NCBI RefSeq assembly: GCF_900109145.1
Contig: NZ_FNYY01000004.1
Coordinates: forward strand, 62,001-126,000
Length of the DNA: 64,000 nucleotides
From: Marinovum algicola
GTDB taxonomy: Bacteria > Pseudomonadota > Alphaproteobacteria > Rhodobacterales > Rhodobacteraceae
Direction of reading: 5' to 3'
Shown here piece by piece: positions 18,922 to 28,774 of the stretch (position 1 is the stretch's first letter; each line of letters starts with the position of its first letter). Under the pieces are notes generated by a model. The model was not told the origin of the DNA, did no database searches, and worked only from the letters and a program-made list of their open reading frames with translations. The position numbers and the translations under genes are program-made.

Positions 18922-19527
18922 ATGCGCGCCCTGATTGCCCTCTTCGCCCTTGTCGCTCTTGTCTCCTGTGGCGATGGCCGCGATCTCGACGAAGCCCCGG
19001 CGCCGCTGGGCGATTTCAAGCTGGGGCATTCGATCGTCGTCGCGCCCAATCTGGTCAAGGGGCCGCTCTCGCGCGAGGCCAGCAAGGAGCAATGGATCGC
19101 AGCGATGGACGCGGCGGTCGAGGACCGGTTCCGCCGCTACGAGGGCACCGACAAGAAGCTCTATCACTTCGGCATCTCGGTCGAGGGCTACGTGCTGGCC
19201 CAGGTCGGCGTGCCGCTGGTGCTGCAACCGAAATCGGTCCTGATCTTTCGCGTCACCGTCTGGGACGACGAAAAGGGCATCAAACTGAACGAGGAGCCGC
19301 ATGAGATCACCGTGCTCGAGGCGATCAGCGCCGAGACGGTGGCGGGCTCGGGCCTGACCCAGACCGCCGAACAGCAGATGGAGAACCTGGTGATCAAGGG
19401 CACCAAGCAGCTCGAGGTCTGGCTGGGAGTGCAACAGAAGCGCCACGGCTGGTTTACCCCCGAGGCGAGGGTCGAAAAAGCCGAAGACGGCAAGAACACC
19501 AACAAGGCGGCCGAACCGGTCAACTGA
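18922..19527 (+). CDS. Putative lipoprotein of unknown function
   Basis: 201 residues from the ATG at 18922, beginning MRALIALFALVALVSCGDG. The lipobox LVSC would be cleaved before Cys16 and lipidated. The mature part is hydrophilic and ends in a Lys/Glu-rich tail (EKAEDGKNTNKAAEPVN). I do not recognise a domain. Divergent from the P450 gene across 115 bases; tuf follows 90 bases later. The in-frame extension back to 18634 overlaps the P450 gene and is rejected. Confidence 0.75.
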   Translation: MRALIALFALVALVSCGDGRDLDEAPAPLGDFKLGHSIVVAPNLVKGPLSREASKEQWIAAMDAAVEDRFRRYEGTDKKLYHFGISVEGYVLAQVGVPLVLQPKSVLIFRVTVWDDEKGIKLNEEPHEITVLEAISAETVAGSGLTQTAEQQMENLVIKGTKQLEVWLGVQQKRHGWFTPEARVEKAEDGKNTNKAAEPVN

Positions 19528-19530
19528 CGC

Positions 19531-19559
19531 TTGATTTTCCTCTTCAAAGCCAATATCTC
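19531..19559 (+). promoter_or_regulatory. Candidate sigma-70 type promoter for tuf
   Basis: TTGATT (19531-19536), a 17-base spacer and TATCTC (19554-19559), 59 bases before the tuf start and just after the lipoprotein stop. The hexamers are good at -35 and fair at -10. Confidence 0.4.
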
Positions 19560-19617
19560 GCCCGCGATGTAGCAACGGGCCAAGTCCGGCCCCCCAGACC
19601 ACGAGGCGCCAGAAGAC

Positions 19618-20793
<1,176 letters not shown>

Positions 20794-20803
20794 TCGCGAT
20801 CCC

Positions 20804-20824
20804 GTCCCGGGCCTGACCCGGGAC
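20804..20824. repeat. 21-base REP-like palindrome, tuf side
   Basis: A near-perfect palindrome with arms GTCCCGGG and CCCGGGAC around CCTGA, ten bases after the tuf stop. The same design occurs at 20945-20965, 41314-41334 and 41354-41374. Confidence 0.6.
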
Positions 20825-20835
20825 AGCACTTCCAG

Positions 20836-20868
20836 CCTGGCGGCCCCTGCGGGTCGCCGGGCTTTTTT
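20836..20868 (+). terminator. Intrinsic terminator of tuf
   Basis: An 11-base stem (CCTGGCGGCCC with GGGTCGCCGGG, two G-U pairs) closes on a CTGC loop and is followed by C and six T. This is the clearest rho-independent terminator in the window. Confidence 0.9.
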
Positions 20869-20944
20869 GTGCCCGATGCCAGGTGCGGCATCCCCACCAC
20901 GAGGCCCCGGCGCGGGGCCGGGACGCGAGGCCACCCGCAGCCCC

Positions 20945-20965
20945 GTCCCGGACCTGATACGGGAC
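20945..20965. repeat. 21-base REP-like palindrome, second copy
   Basis: Arms GTCCCG and CGGGAC around GACCTGATA. It lies between the tuf terminator and the 3' end of the convergent crotonase-fold gene. Confidence 0.55.
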
Positions 20966-21002
20966 CTCTCGCCCGATCGCGCCAGACAGGCTTCGGGGCT
21001 TA

Positions 21003-21614
21003 TCAGGCGCGGCAGAGCGCCTTGATCCCGCGCGCCACCTCGGGGCTGGCCGCTAGCGTGTCCACTGCCAGGTCGCGCACCGCCTCATGCAGCCCGTCAC
21101 TCGGCACCAGCCGGTCGACCAGCCCGAAACGCAGGGCCTCCTCCGCCGAGAGCCTGGCCCCGCCCATCAGCACCAGCTTGGCCCGCGCCGGCCCGACCAA
21201 CGCCGCCAGGCGCGCCGGATCGGAGGGCTGCGGCAGGTAGCCCAGCTTCATCACCGGATAGAAGAATTTCGCTTCCGGCACCGCGATTCGCAGATCGCAG
21301 GCCAGCGCCATGCCGAAGGCGCCGCCGGCCAGCGTGCCGTTGAGCGCCGCGATGGTCAGCCCCGGCAGGGCCGCGATTGCCGCCGACAGCCGCTCCCAGA
21401 CCTCCGAGGTGGCGAGCCCGGCCCGGGCGGCGTCGAGATCCGCCCCGGCGGAGAACACCTTGCCGGCGCCGGTCAGCACCAGCACGCGCGCCTCCTGTGC
21501 CGCCGCCGCGATCTCGACCAGCCGTTCGAGCATCTCAGGGGTCAGCGAATTGGCCTTGTCCGGCCGGTTGATCGTCACCCGCCAGAGCCCGCCCTCGCGG
21601 GCCAGGTCGATCAT
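21003..21614 (-). CDS. Crotonase-fold (enoyl-CoA hydratase/isomerase family) protein
   Basis: 203 residues, shorter than the usual 255-265. The oxyanion-hole segments are present (FSAGADL at 54-60, NGTLAGGAFGMALACD at 92-107). Both glutamates that hydratases use (in the GGGCELA and QPE motifs) appear replaced by GGAFGMA and YPVM, so true hydration is doubtful. The start ATG at 21614 overlaps the stop of the SDR gene by four bases, so the two are coupled. Substrate unknown; an acyl-CoA or a degraded relative is possible. Confidence 0.88.
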   Translation of the reverse strand: MIDLAREGGLWRVTINRPDKANSLTPEMLERLVEIAAAAQEARVLVLTGAGKVFSAGADLDAARAGLATSEVWERLSAAIAALPGLTIAALNGTLAGGAFGMALACDLRIAVPEAKFFYPVMKLGYLPQPSDPARLAALVGPARAKLVLMGGARLSAEEALRFGLVDRLVPSDGLHEAVRDLAVDTLAASPEVARGIKALCRA

Positions 21615-22369
21615 TCCACAAGCCCCAGCTGCCGGCGCCAATCCTCGTCCCGGAGCGACAGCTCTTCCCCGAGATGCGCGTCCCCCGCCGGCCCGCACAT
21701 CCACATCAGCGCCGTGGCGACCCATTCCGGCGGAATGTGATCGGACCAGTCGAGCCGGCTCACCGGGTTGATGCCGCTCGACTTGATCTCGCGCTGCATC
21801 TGCGTCGCCACCGTGCCGGGCGACAGGCCCATGGCGCGGATGCCGTGATCGCGGCCCTCCTTGTCGGCGCAGCGGGTCAGCATCGCGGCCCCGGCCTTGG
21901 ACGCGCAATAATGGCTCCAGGCCTCGACCGGGCCATGCGCCGCGCCCGACGAGATGGTGATGATCGTGCCGCCGCCCTGACCGGTCATCACCGGCATTGC
22001 CGCCCGCATGCCGTGGTAGACGCCCTTGAGATTGATATCGATCGCATGCCCCCAGCCCTCGGGATCGGACCCTGCCAGCAGCGAGATCGGCTCGATCACG
22101 CCGGCGTTTCCGATCACCGCGTCGAGCCGGCCGAAGGTCTCGACCGAGACGCGCACCGCGGCCTCGACCTCCCAGTAGCGGCTGACGTCGCAGGGCACGG
22201 CCAGCGCCTGCGCGCCGATCTCTCCGGCCAGATCTGCGACGCTTTCCTCGCTGCGGGCGACAAGCACGACATTCGCCCCAGCCTTGGCAAATTCGCGCGC
22301 GGCGGCGGCGCCGATGCCGCGGCTGGCGCCTGTGATCATTACACATTTTCCGCTGATAAAATCCGACAT
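21611..22369 (-). CDS. Short-chain dehydrogenase/reductase, FabG-like
   Basis: 252 residues from the ATG at 22369 with CGGAGGAAAG upstream; 54 codons of open frame further upstream are not used. TGASRGIG at 13-20, GNAG at 87-90, serine near 140, and Y154/K158 in YCASK give the full catalytic set. Together with the overlapping crotonase-fold gene it suggests a short acyl-CoA or hydroxyacyl conversion, which is inference. Confidence 0.9.
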   Translation of the reverse strand: MSDFISGKCVMITGASRGIGAAAAREFAKAGANVVLVARSEESVADLAGEIGAQALAVPCDVSRYWEVEAAVRVSVETFGRLDAVIGNAGVIEPISLLAGSDPEGWGHAIDINLKGVYHGMRAAMPVMTGQGGGTIITISSGAAHGPVEAWSHYCASKAGAAMLTRCADKEGRDHGIRAMGLSPGTVATQMQREIKSSGINPVSRLDWSDHIPPEWVATALMWMCGPAGDAHLGEELSLRDEDWRRQLGLVE

Positions 22370-22529
22370 GCTTTCCTCCGCCTGTGTCCGGCTCCGGCGT
22401 CTTTGGTAGCCCCTCGCCCGGCATTGGTCCAGTCGCGCGGGCGTGACGCAACGCGGCCCGCCTTCCCCTTGACCTCGCCCTGTGGCCAAGGGAAGCTGGC
22501 GCGGAAATTCATGGAAAGGCGCATTTGAC

Positions 22530-24047
22530 ATGTTCTGTTATCCCAAGCTCGCCGGCGGCACCGCGCTGGCCACCCTGATGCTGGCGCAAACCGCCGCCGC
22601 CGAAATCACCCCTGCCCAGGTCTGGGACGATCTGCGCGGCTACATGCAGGGCTATGGCTATACCGTCACCGCCGAGACCGTCTCTGACGGCGATGTGCTC
22701 ACCCTCACCGATCTCACCACCACCATCCCGATCCCCGAGGATGACGTGACCGTCGTCATGGTGATGCCCGAGCTGACCCTGAGTGCCACCGGCGATGGCG
22801 CCGTCGACGTGGCCTGGCCGGCCGAGATGCCCATCACCTTCGACATCGCCGAAGGCGACGAGCAGATTTCGGCCACACTGCTATATGAGACAACCGATCT
22901 CGAGGCGACGGTCTCGGGTGAACCCGGCGCCACCGGCTGGGCCTATTCGGCAAGCTCGGCGCGGATTTCCCTGGCCGATCTGGTGGTCGAGGGGGTCTCT
23001 CTCCCGCGCGAGGTGGTGCGCGGCGAGATCCTGCTCGACGGGTTGGTCGGCACCTCGCAGATGACCACCGGCACGTTGCGCGACATCGCGCAGGAGATGA
23101 AGATCGGCGCCCTGTCTTATGACTTTGCCGGCCGCGACCCCGACAACACCGACAACACCCTGCTGTTTCAGGGCGGCATGACCGATCTGGCTTACACCGG
23201 CACCGGCACCCTGCCGGTGGACATGGACAGCGACGATCCGATGGCGGTGATGGCGGTGATGGATGTCAACGGCAGCTTCTCGTATTCCGGCGGCTCGGCG
23301 CAGTTCAACGGCGTCGAGGATGGCGAGGCGGCAAGCTTTGCCTCGAGTTCCGAAGGCGGCAGCATGGGCGTGTCGCTCGCGCCCGAGGCCTGGAACTTCG
23401 ATTTCCTGGTCAATGGCTACGACGTGCAGGTGCAGGGCGGCGATCTGCCGTTCCCGGTGTCGCTCAGCGCCGGCGAGCTCGGCGGCAACTTTGCCATGCC
23501 GGTGGCCCGCAGCGAGGCACCGCAGGATATCGCGGCGGGGCTCACCCTCGGCGATTTCCAGATGAACGACCTGATCTGGAACATTTTCGATCCGGCCGGC
23601 CAATTGCCGCGCGATCCGGCGACGGTGCAGATCGATCTGACCGGCAAGGTGCGGATGCTTTACGACCTGTTCGATCCGGCCCAGGCCGAGGCGCTGGAAA
23701 TGGCCGAAGTGCCCGCCGAGCTGCATGAGTTGACGCTCAACACGCTGGTGGTCGATGCCATCGGCGCGGTGCTGACCGCCACCGGCGCCTTCACCTTCGA
23801 CAATTCCGACCTTCAGACCTTTGACGGCTTGCCGCGCCCCCAAGGTACGCTGACCGCCGAGCTGCGCGGCGCCAATGCGCTGATCGACAAGCTGGTGGCC
23901 ATGGGCCTGCTGCCCGAGGAACAGGCGATGGGCGCGCGGATGATGATGGGCATGTTCGCGGTGAACCAGGGCGACGACACGCTGAGCTCGACCCTGGAGG
24001 TCAATGAACAGGGCCATGTCATCGCGAACGGCCAGCGGATTCAGTAA
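22530..24047 (+). CDS. DUF2125 domain-containing periplasmic protein
   Basis: 505 residues from the ATG at 22530. A signal peptide is clear (residues 5-25, cleavage near TAAAEITP). The mature part alternates short beta strands and acidic loops with phrases such as GMTDLAYTGTGTLPVDMDSD and ends in SSTLEVNEQGHVIANGQRIQ. This agrees with DUF2125, an alphaproteobacterial family of unknown role. The ORF could begin 16 codons earlier, but that would hide the signal peptide. Confidence 0.85.
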   Translation: MFCYPKLAGGTALATLMLAQTAAAEITPAQVWDDLRGYMQGYGYTVTAETVSDGDVLTLTDLTTTIPIPEDDVTVVMVMPELTLSATGDGAVDVAWPAEMPITFDIAEGDEQISATLLYETTDLEATVSGEPGATGWAYSASSARISLADLVVEGVSLPREVVRGEILLDGLVGTSQMTTGTLRDIAQEMKIGALSYDFAGRDPDNTDNTLLFQGGMTDLAYTGTGTLPVDMDSDDPMAVMAVMDVNGSFSYSGGSAQFNGVEDGEAASFASSSEGGSMGVSLAPEAWNFDFLVNGYDVQVQGGDLPFPVSLSAGELGGNFAMPVARSEAPQDIAAGLTLGDFQMNDLIWNIFDPAGQLPRDPATVQIDLTGKVRMLYDLFDPAQAEALEMAEVPAELHELTLNTLVVDAIGAVLTATGAFTFDNSDLQTFDGLPRPQGTLTAELRGANALIDKLVAMGLLPEEQAMGARMMMGMFAVNQGDDTLSSTLEVNEQGHVIANGQRIQ

Positions 24048-24116
24048 CGCACCGGCAGGCGCCCCTGCGAGAAATCGCGGCGGCGCATTGCCCCCGGGGC
24101 AGCAAGTCGCACCGGC

Positions 24117-24725
24117 TCACGCCTCGGGCACAACCCCTGCCAGATAGCCTGTCACCGCGCGTTCCACCCGTTGGGCCAGCGGCTCGAACGCCGCCTCGCC
24201 GGCCCGCAATGCGGCATGGGCCATGCCCTCGGCCAGGGCCAGCACGTCGCGCGCCACGGTCTCGGGATCGTCGACGTAATATTCCGCCAGAACCGCGACC
24301 ACTTGCGCCTGCACTTGGGTGCGTTGCCGCGCCAGCCCCTGGTCGGCGGGCAATTCGGCTTCGGCCCGCTCCAGCGCTTCGGTCAGGCCCGGCTGCTCGA
24401 AGAGCTGCCGCAGCCGCGCCCGCACCATGGCACAGACAACGACGTCGAGCGCCGCATCCGCCGCCGCCTCGGCCGCGGCTTCCATGCCGGCCAGAACCGC
24501 AGCACGGCTTTCGGTCAGCAGCGCGCCGATGATCGCCTGCTTGTTGGGGTAATACTGATACAGCGAGCCGATCGAGATCCCCGCCGCCCGCGCCACGTGA
24601 TTGGTGGTCAGCCCGCGCAGCCCCTCGCGGGCCAGGATACCGCCCGCCGCAACGAGGATGGCATCACGGGTCTTGCGGCTGCGGGCCTGGCGCGGGGCTT
24701 TGCGCGGCGCGAGAGCTGTGGCCAT
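24117..24725 (-). CDS. TetR/AcrR family transcriptional regulator
   Basis: 202 residues from the ATG at 24725. The N-terminal helix-turn-helix includes LTTNHVARAAGISIGSLYQY (about 39-58), classical TetR. The C-terminal ligand domain is Ala/Glu-rich and unassigned. It reads divergently from pmbA across 139 bases. Its target is not evident: pmbA is a housekeeping gene, so the regulator may act elsewhere. Confidence 0.92.
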   Translation of the reverse strand: MATALAPRKAPRQARSRKTRDAILVAAGGILAREGLRGLTTNHVARAAGISIGSLYQYYPNKQAIIGALLTESRAAVLAGMEAAAEAAADAALDVVVCAMVRARLRQLFEQPGLTEALERAEAELPADQGLARQRTQVQAQVVAVLAEYYVDDPETVARDVLALAEGMAHAALRAGEAAFEPLAQRVERAVTGYLAGVVPEA

Positions 24726-24864
24726 GGTCGATCTCCGGTTTTTGCCACTAACCCATGCGGGGCGGTGGAATTCAACGCGCAGATGGCCGCAGACCGGCAT
24801 TTGGCCACCGGATCTTGCACCTCGGCCCCCCGCACTCTACCTGTGGCCTCCAAGGAGAGCCCAT

Positions 24865-26211
24865 ATGCCGCACCCATTGTCCGACCTGACCCAAGCCCTG
24901 CTCGACGCCGCCCGCAGCGCCGGCGCCGACACCGCCGACGCCATCGCCATCCGGGGCACTTCGGTCACCGTCGACGTGCGCGCCGGCGCGCTGGAACAGG
25001 CCGAGCGGTCAGAGGCCACCGACATCGGGCTGCGGGTGCTGCTGGGCCGGCGGCAGGCCAATGTCTCGGCCTCGGACACCCGCCCCGAAACGCTGGCCGC
25101 CATGGCCGAACGCGCCGTCGCCATGGCCCGCGAAGCCCCCGAAGACCCGCATGTCGGCCTCGCCGATCCCGCGCAGCTGGCGCGAGACACCTCGGCCGCG
25201 GGGCTCGAACTGGCCGATCCGGCGGCCGAGCCCGACCCCGCCACCTTGCAGGCCCGTGCCGAAGCGGCCGAAGCGGCAGCGCAGGCCGTCGATCAGGTCA
25301 CCCAGGTGCAATCCGCCTCGGCCAGCTATTCGGCGCGCGACATCCATATCGCCGCCAGCAACGGGTTCGGCGCCGGCTACAGCCGCACCGGATCGTCGCT
25401 GTCCTGTGTCGCCATCGCCGGCGAAGGCCTGGGGATGGAACGCGACTACGACGGCGACAGCCGCACCTTTGCCGCCGACCTGCGCAGCGCCGAAGAGATC
25501 GGCCGCACCGCCGGCGACCGCGCAGTCGAACGGCTGAACCCGCGCAAGCCGCCCACCGGCACCTATCCGGTGCTGTTCGACGAACGCATCTCGGCCTCGC
25601 TGATCGGCCATCTGCTGTCGGCCATTTCCGGCGCCGCCATCGCGCGCGGCTCGTCCTTCCTGCGCGATGCGCTGGGCCAGCAGGTGCTGCCCGAGGCGCT
25701 CAGCGTGATCGAGGATCCGCACCGGCCGCGCATTTCCGGCTCGCGCCCCTTCGATGCCGAGGGGCTGGCGACGCAGCGCCGCGCCATCGTCGACCGTGGC
25801 ACACTCACCGGCTGGACGCTGGATCTGGCCAATGCCCGCAAGCTGGGGCTGGAAAGCACCGCCAATGCGGTGCGCGGCACTTCGGCGCCGCCGCATCCGT
25901 CAAACTGGAACATCGCCCTGACCCAGGGCGACAGGAGCCGGGCCGATCTGATTGCCGACATGGGCACCGGCTTGCTGGTGACCTCGATGATCGGCTCGAC
26001 GATCAACCCCAACACCGGCGATTATTCGCGCGGGGCCTCGGGCCTCTGGGTCGAGAATGGCGAGATCACCCATGCGGTCAACGAGGTGACCATCGCCGGC
26101 AACCTGCGCGACATGCTGCTGCAGATCGTGCCGGCGAATGACGCCCGCCCCCACCTGTCGCGGGTGGTGCCGTCGCTGCTGGTCGAAGGCATGACCCTTG
26201 CAGGCACCTGA
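24865..26211 (+). CDS. pmbA: TldD/PmbA family protein
   Basis: 448 residues with AAGGAGAG before the ATG. It has TldD/PmbA features: an N-terminal domain with SVTVDVRAGALEQAERSE and a C-terminal domain with STINPNTGDYSRGASGLWVE. In E. coli PmbA (TldE) and TldD form a metalloprotease that matures microcin B17 and degrades modified peptides; the zinc site is in TldD, and this protein lacks its HEXXXH motif, as expected for PmbA. Its last 14 bases overlap the next gene. Confidence 0.93.
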   Translation: MPHPLSDLTQALLDAARSAGADTADAIAIRGTSVTVDVRAGALEQAERSEATDIGLRVLLGRRQANVSASDTRPETLAAMAERAVAMAREAPEDPHVGLADPAQLARDTSAAGLELADPAAEPDPATLQARAEAAEAAAQAVDQVTQVQSASASYSARDIHIAASNGFGAGYSRTGSSLSCVAIAGEGLGMERDYDGDSRTFAADLRSAEEIGRTAGDRAVERLNPRKPPTGTYPVLFDERISASLIGHLLSAISGAAIARGSSFLRDALGQQVLPEALSVIEDPHRPRISGSRPFDAEGLATQRRAIVDRGTLTGWTLDLANARKLGLESTANAVRGTSAPPHPSNWNIALTQGDRSRADLIADMGTGLLVTSMIGSTINPNTGDYSRGASGLWVENGEITHAVNEVTIAGNLRDMLLQIVPANDARPHLSRVVPSLLVEGMTLAGT

Positions 26212-26983
26212 GGCCCAGGAAACCGATCTCGCCCTGCTGCTGCGCGCCGCCAGGGCCGCGGGCGATGTGGCATTGGGCTTTTCCGGCCCCACCGCCAAGG
26301 CCTGGGACAAGCCCGGCCAGGGCCCGGTGACCGAGGCGGATTTCGCCGTCAACGACGTGCTGCATGACATCCTGCGCGCTGCCCGGCCGGAGTATGGCTG
26401 GCTCAGCGAGGAGACGCCGGACGACCGGGCGCGGCTGGGCTGCGAACATGTCTTCATCATCGATCCGATCGACGGCACCCGCAGCTTCATCGAAGGCTCG
26501 GGCACCTGGGCGCATTCCATCGCCATCGCCCGCCGGGGCGCGGTGACCGCCGCCGTCATTCACCTGCCCGCCCGCGCCCGCACCTTTGCCGCCGCGCTGG
26601 GCCAGGGGGCCACGCTGAACGGCGCACCGATCCGCACCGGGTGCCGGGCCGAACTGACCGGGGCCAGCGTGATGGCACCGAAACCGACGATGCAACCCGC
26701 CCATTGGCGCGGCACGCCGCCAGAGGTGACGCGTGTGTTCCGGCCGTCGCTGGCCTATCGCATGGCGCTGATCGCGCAGGGCCGTTTTGACGCGATGCTG
26801 ACGATCCGGCCGTCCTGGCACTGGGACATTGCCGCCGGGGCGCTGATCGCCACCGAAGCCGGGGCGCTGGCGACCGCCGCCGACGGTTCGCCCCTGACCT
26901 TCAATACCGAAACCCCGCAAAGCCCCGGCGTGCTGGCCGCCAACCCCGGGCTGCACCGGGCAATCCGCGACCGGCTGGCCTGA
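26198..26983 (+). CDS. Inositol monophosphatase family protein
   Basis: 261 residues read from a TTG at 26198, which overlaps the end of pmbA by 14 bases; GAAGG precedes it and no ATG lies nearby. The metal site DPIDGTRSF (89-97) and WDIAAG (about 209) define the family (Mg-dependent, Li-sensitive phosphatases acting on inositol phosphate, PAP or histidinol phosphate). The exact substrate is uncertain. A second family member, nearer CysQ, is at 48.8 kb. Confidence 0.9.
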   Translation: MQAPEAQETDLALLLRAARAAGDVALGFSGPTAKAWDKPGQGPVTEADFAVNDVLHDILRAARPEYGWLSEETPDDRARLGCEHVFIIDPIDGTRSFIEGSGTWAHSIAIARRGAVTAAVIHLPARARTFAAALGQGATLNGAPIRTGCRAELTGASVMAPKPTMQPAHWRGTPPEVTRVFRPSLAYRMALIAQGRFDAMLTIRPSWHWDIAAGALIATEAGALATAADGSPLTFNTETPQSPGVLAANPGLHRAIRDRLA

Positions 26984-26986
26984 GCG

Positions 26987-27454
26987 TTACAGCTTGGACG
27001 AAATGATGCCGGTGGAGAAACCGCCCATTCGCAGCTCGCCGAAGAGCCGCTGATATTCGATCTTGGGGCAGCGGTTCATCACCACATCGACGCCGGCCGC
27101 CTCGAGCTTCGCCGCCGCCGCGGCGTGTTCGACACCGATCTGCATCCAGAAGGTCCTGAGCCCCGGCAGATGGGTCAGCGCCGCCTCCGCGATCCCGGGC
27201 ACCGCCTCGGACCGGCGGAAGACATCCACCATGTCGACCTCTTTCGGCACCTCCGACAGGTCGGCGCGCACGGTCTCGCCAAACAGCTCCTTGCCGGCAT
27301 GCCCCGGGTTGACCGGGATCACGGTAAAGCCCTTGAGCTTGAGATAGCGCGCCACGTAGTAGCTCGGCCGGACGGAATTGGGCGACACGCCCACCACCGC
27401 GATTGTCTTGGAGCGGGTCAGGATGCCGCGCAGGAAGGAGTCGCTGTAGCTCAT
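26987..27454 (-). CDS. CoA-binding protein (YccU-like)
   Basis: 155 residues from the ATG at 27454. A Rossmann CoA-binding domain covers the whole chain (KTIAVVGVSPNSVRPSYYVA, then VIPVNPGH and a later NRCPKIEY). Such stand-alone domains bind CoA, but no catalytic role is known. Only three bases separate its stop from that of the convergent phosphatase gene. Confidence 0.9.
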   Translation of the reverse strand: MSYSDSFLRGILTRSKTIAVVGVSPNSVRPSYYVARYLKLKGFTVIPVNPGHAGKELFGETVRADLSEVPKEVDMVDVFRRSEAVPGIAEAALTHLPGLRTFWMQIGVEHAAAAAKLEAAGVDVVMNRCPKIEYQRLFGELRMGGFSTGIISSKL

Positions 27455-27514
27455 GCCGGCGACGCTATCACCGCGCCCGACAGGACAAAAGCCGGCGCGC
27501 CACCGGACGGCCAT

Positions 27515-27544
27515 GAAAAAAGCGCCCAGTCAATACTGGGCGCT
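27515..27544 (-). terminator. Intrinsic terminator on the minus strand
   Basis: Arms AGCGCCCAGT and ACTGGGCGCT (ten bases, loop CAAT on the plus strand) followed on the minus strand by five T. It would end transcripts coming from the right, 127 bases past the DUF2235 stop, just before the CoA-binding gene. Confidence 0.8.
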
Positions 27545-27660
27545 GAGTGCGGAACGAGGGACAGTGAAATCATGCAAGGGTTCCGGCCTCGCATGTCATG
27601 AAAGACAAATAGGCAACAATCCCGACAAGAAAAGGCGTACTCACCGTTTCGTGAATTGCA
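27515..27660 (-). ncRNA. Candidate small RNA or leader before the terminator
   Basis: The 127 bases between the DUF2235 stop and the terminator are less GC-rich than the genes. They contain a 24-codon GTG frame (27570-27644, mostly hydrophobic, no clear ribosome site). The length and position would suit a processed 3' UTR-derived RNA or a small independent transcript. No promoter is convincing. Confidence 0.2.
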
Positions 27661-27670
27661 GGGTGGGGTG

Positions 27671-28774
27671 TCAGCCGTTCCGGCGCATCATCAGCGCCTG
27701 CATGCCCTTGGTCGCCTCGAGCAGACGGGTCATCCGGCCGGCGTGGTCCTGCCGCTCCTGCAAGCTGGGATGCAAACGCTCGGACGGGTCGAGCATGCGC
27801 TTGCGGGGCGTGCGGATCACGAACATCTTGCCCCAGCCCGACCAGGTGCCGACCGAAGGCGCCTCGGCATCGGCCGGAAAACGTGCCTGCCAGCCCTCGG
27901 GCAGCGGCAAGCCGCAATCCTCGGCCCGGTCCAGCATCCAGACCAGCGGCAGGTTGGCCAGCGGTCGGGCCGCCTCGAAGCCGGCGATCTGACCGCCGAC
28001 ATCGCCATGGGTGCCGGGAAACCACATCTGTTCGACCCGCCCGGACCAGTCGCCGGGCACGTCCCACAACAGCGGCGCATAGGCGGCGCGGCGTTCGTCA
28101 TAGGCCAGCGCGTGAAAGCCGTGGCGCACGCTGTCGCCCAGGTGATGGTTGTGGAAGGCATGCGGATCGGCGCTCAGCCGCCAGACCAGGGGCAGCCGCA
28201 GGCCCAGCGCTTTGACCGTGTCAAAAACCCCGACCATCTCGATCGGCGCCGTCTCATGGCAAAAGGCGGCGCGAAAGGCCAGTGCCGCATCGCTGTCGGG
28301 CGCGGTCTGATAATGGCGATAGGCGGTGGCGACATTGCGCTCCAGCGCGTGGCGCGCGGTCACCAGCCCGACCCGGTCGATCATCCCCGCAAGCGAGCGC
28401 ACGGCAAAGGCGCCGCGCGAATATCCGAGCAGGAAGATCCTGTCGCCGGGGCGATACCGCGAAGCGAGATAGCCATAGGCGCGGCGGATCTGGCTGTTGA
28501 TGCCCTTGCCGGTCAGTACCGACCACGCGGCGCGCCAGTCGGGGAACTGCACGCCCGGCTCGTAATAGATCGAGAGATCGCCGGGCGCCTCGCAGAGCAG
28601 CTTGTAGATCTGGCCGATGTTGGTTTCGGTTCCTTCCCGCAGGCTCGACATCGTGCCATCGAGGAGGATCACATGGATACGCTGTCCCCGGCGGGGACCG
28701 GTGCGGGTCTGCCGGAACCGGAGCTTGCGCGCCAGCCAGCCGGTGACCTGTTTATGCAGCCGTTTGAGACGCAT
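27671..28774 (-). CDS. DUF2235 alpha/beta-hydrolase-like protein
   Basis: 367 residues. Motifs of DUF2235 (related to T6SS Tle1 phospholipases) are in place: LLDGT at 37-41, the nucleophile elbow GYSRGA at 117-122 with S119, an aspartate in VGVFDTV at 181-187 and H256 in FPGTHGDVGG. The N-terminus is basic and lacks a signal peptide. No VgrG, Hcp or immunity gene is nearby, so a toxin role is not indicated. Its first 23 bases overlap the 3' end of the CoxL-like gene, implying co-transcription. Confidence 0.88.
   Translation of the reverse strand: MRLKRLHKQVTGWLARKLRFRQTRTGPRRGQRIHVILLDGTMSSLREGTETNIGQIYKLLCEAPGDLSIYYEPGVQFPDWRAAWSVLTGKGINSQIRRAYGYLASRYRPGDRIFLLGYSRGAFAVRSLAGMIDRVGLVTARHALERNVATAYRHYQTAPDSDAALAFRAAFCHETAPIEMVGVFDTVKALGLRLPLVWRLSADPHAFHNHHLGDSVRHGFHALAYDERRAAYAPLLWDVPGDWSGRVEQMWFPGTHGDVGGQIAGFEAARPLANLPLVWMLDRAEDCGLPLPEGWQARFPADAEAPSVGTWSGWGKMFVIRTPRKRMLDPSERLHPSLQERQDHAGRMTRLLEATKGMQALMMRRNG

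Noticed and set aside
19531-19560. Third copy of the 12.0/14.8 kb repeat
   Set aside because: Only a T/C-rich stretch and ATATC are shared; no GGGGGC palindrome. A promoter explains it better.
27671-28774. T6SS lipase effector with immunity gene
   Set aside because: Family is related, but no VgrG, Hcp, PAAR or candidate immunity gene lies nearby.
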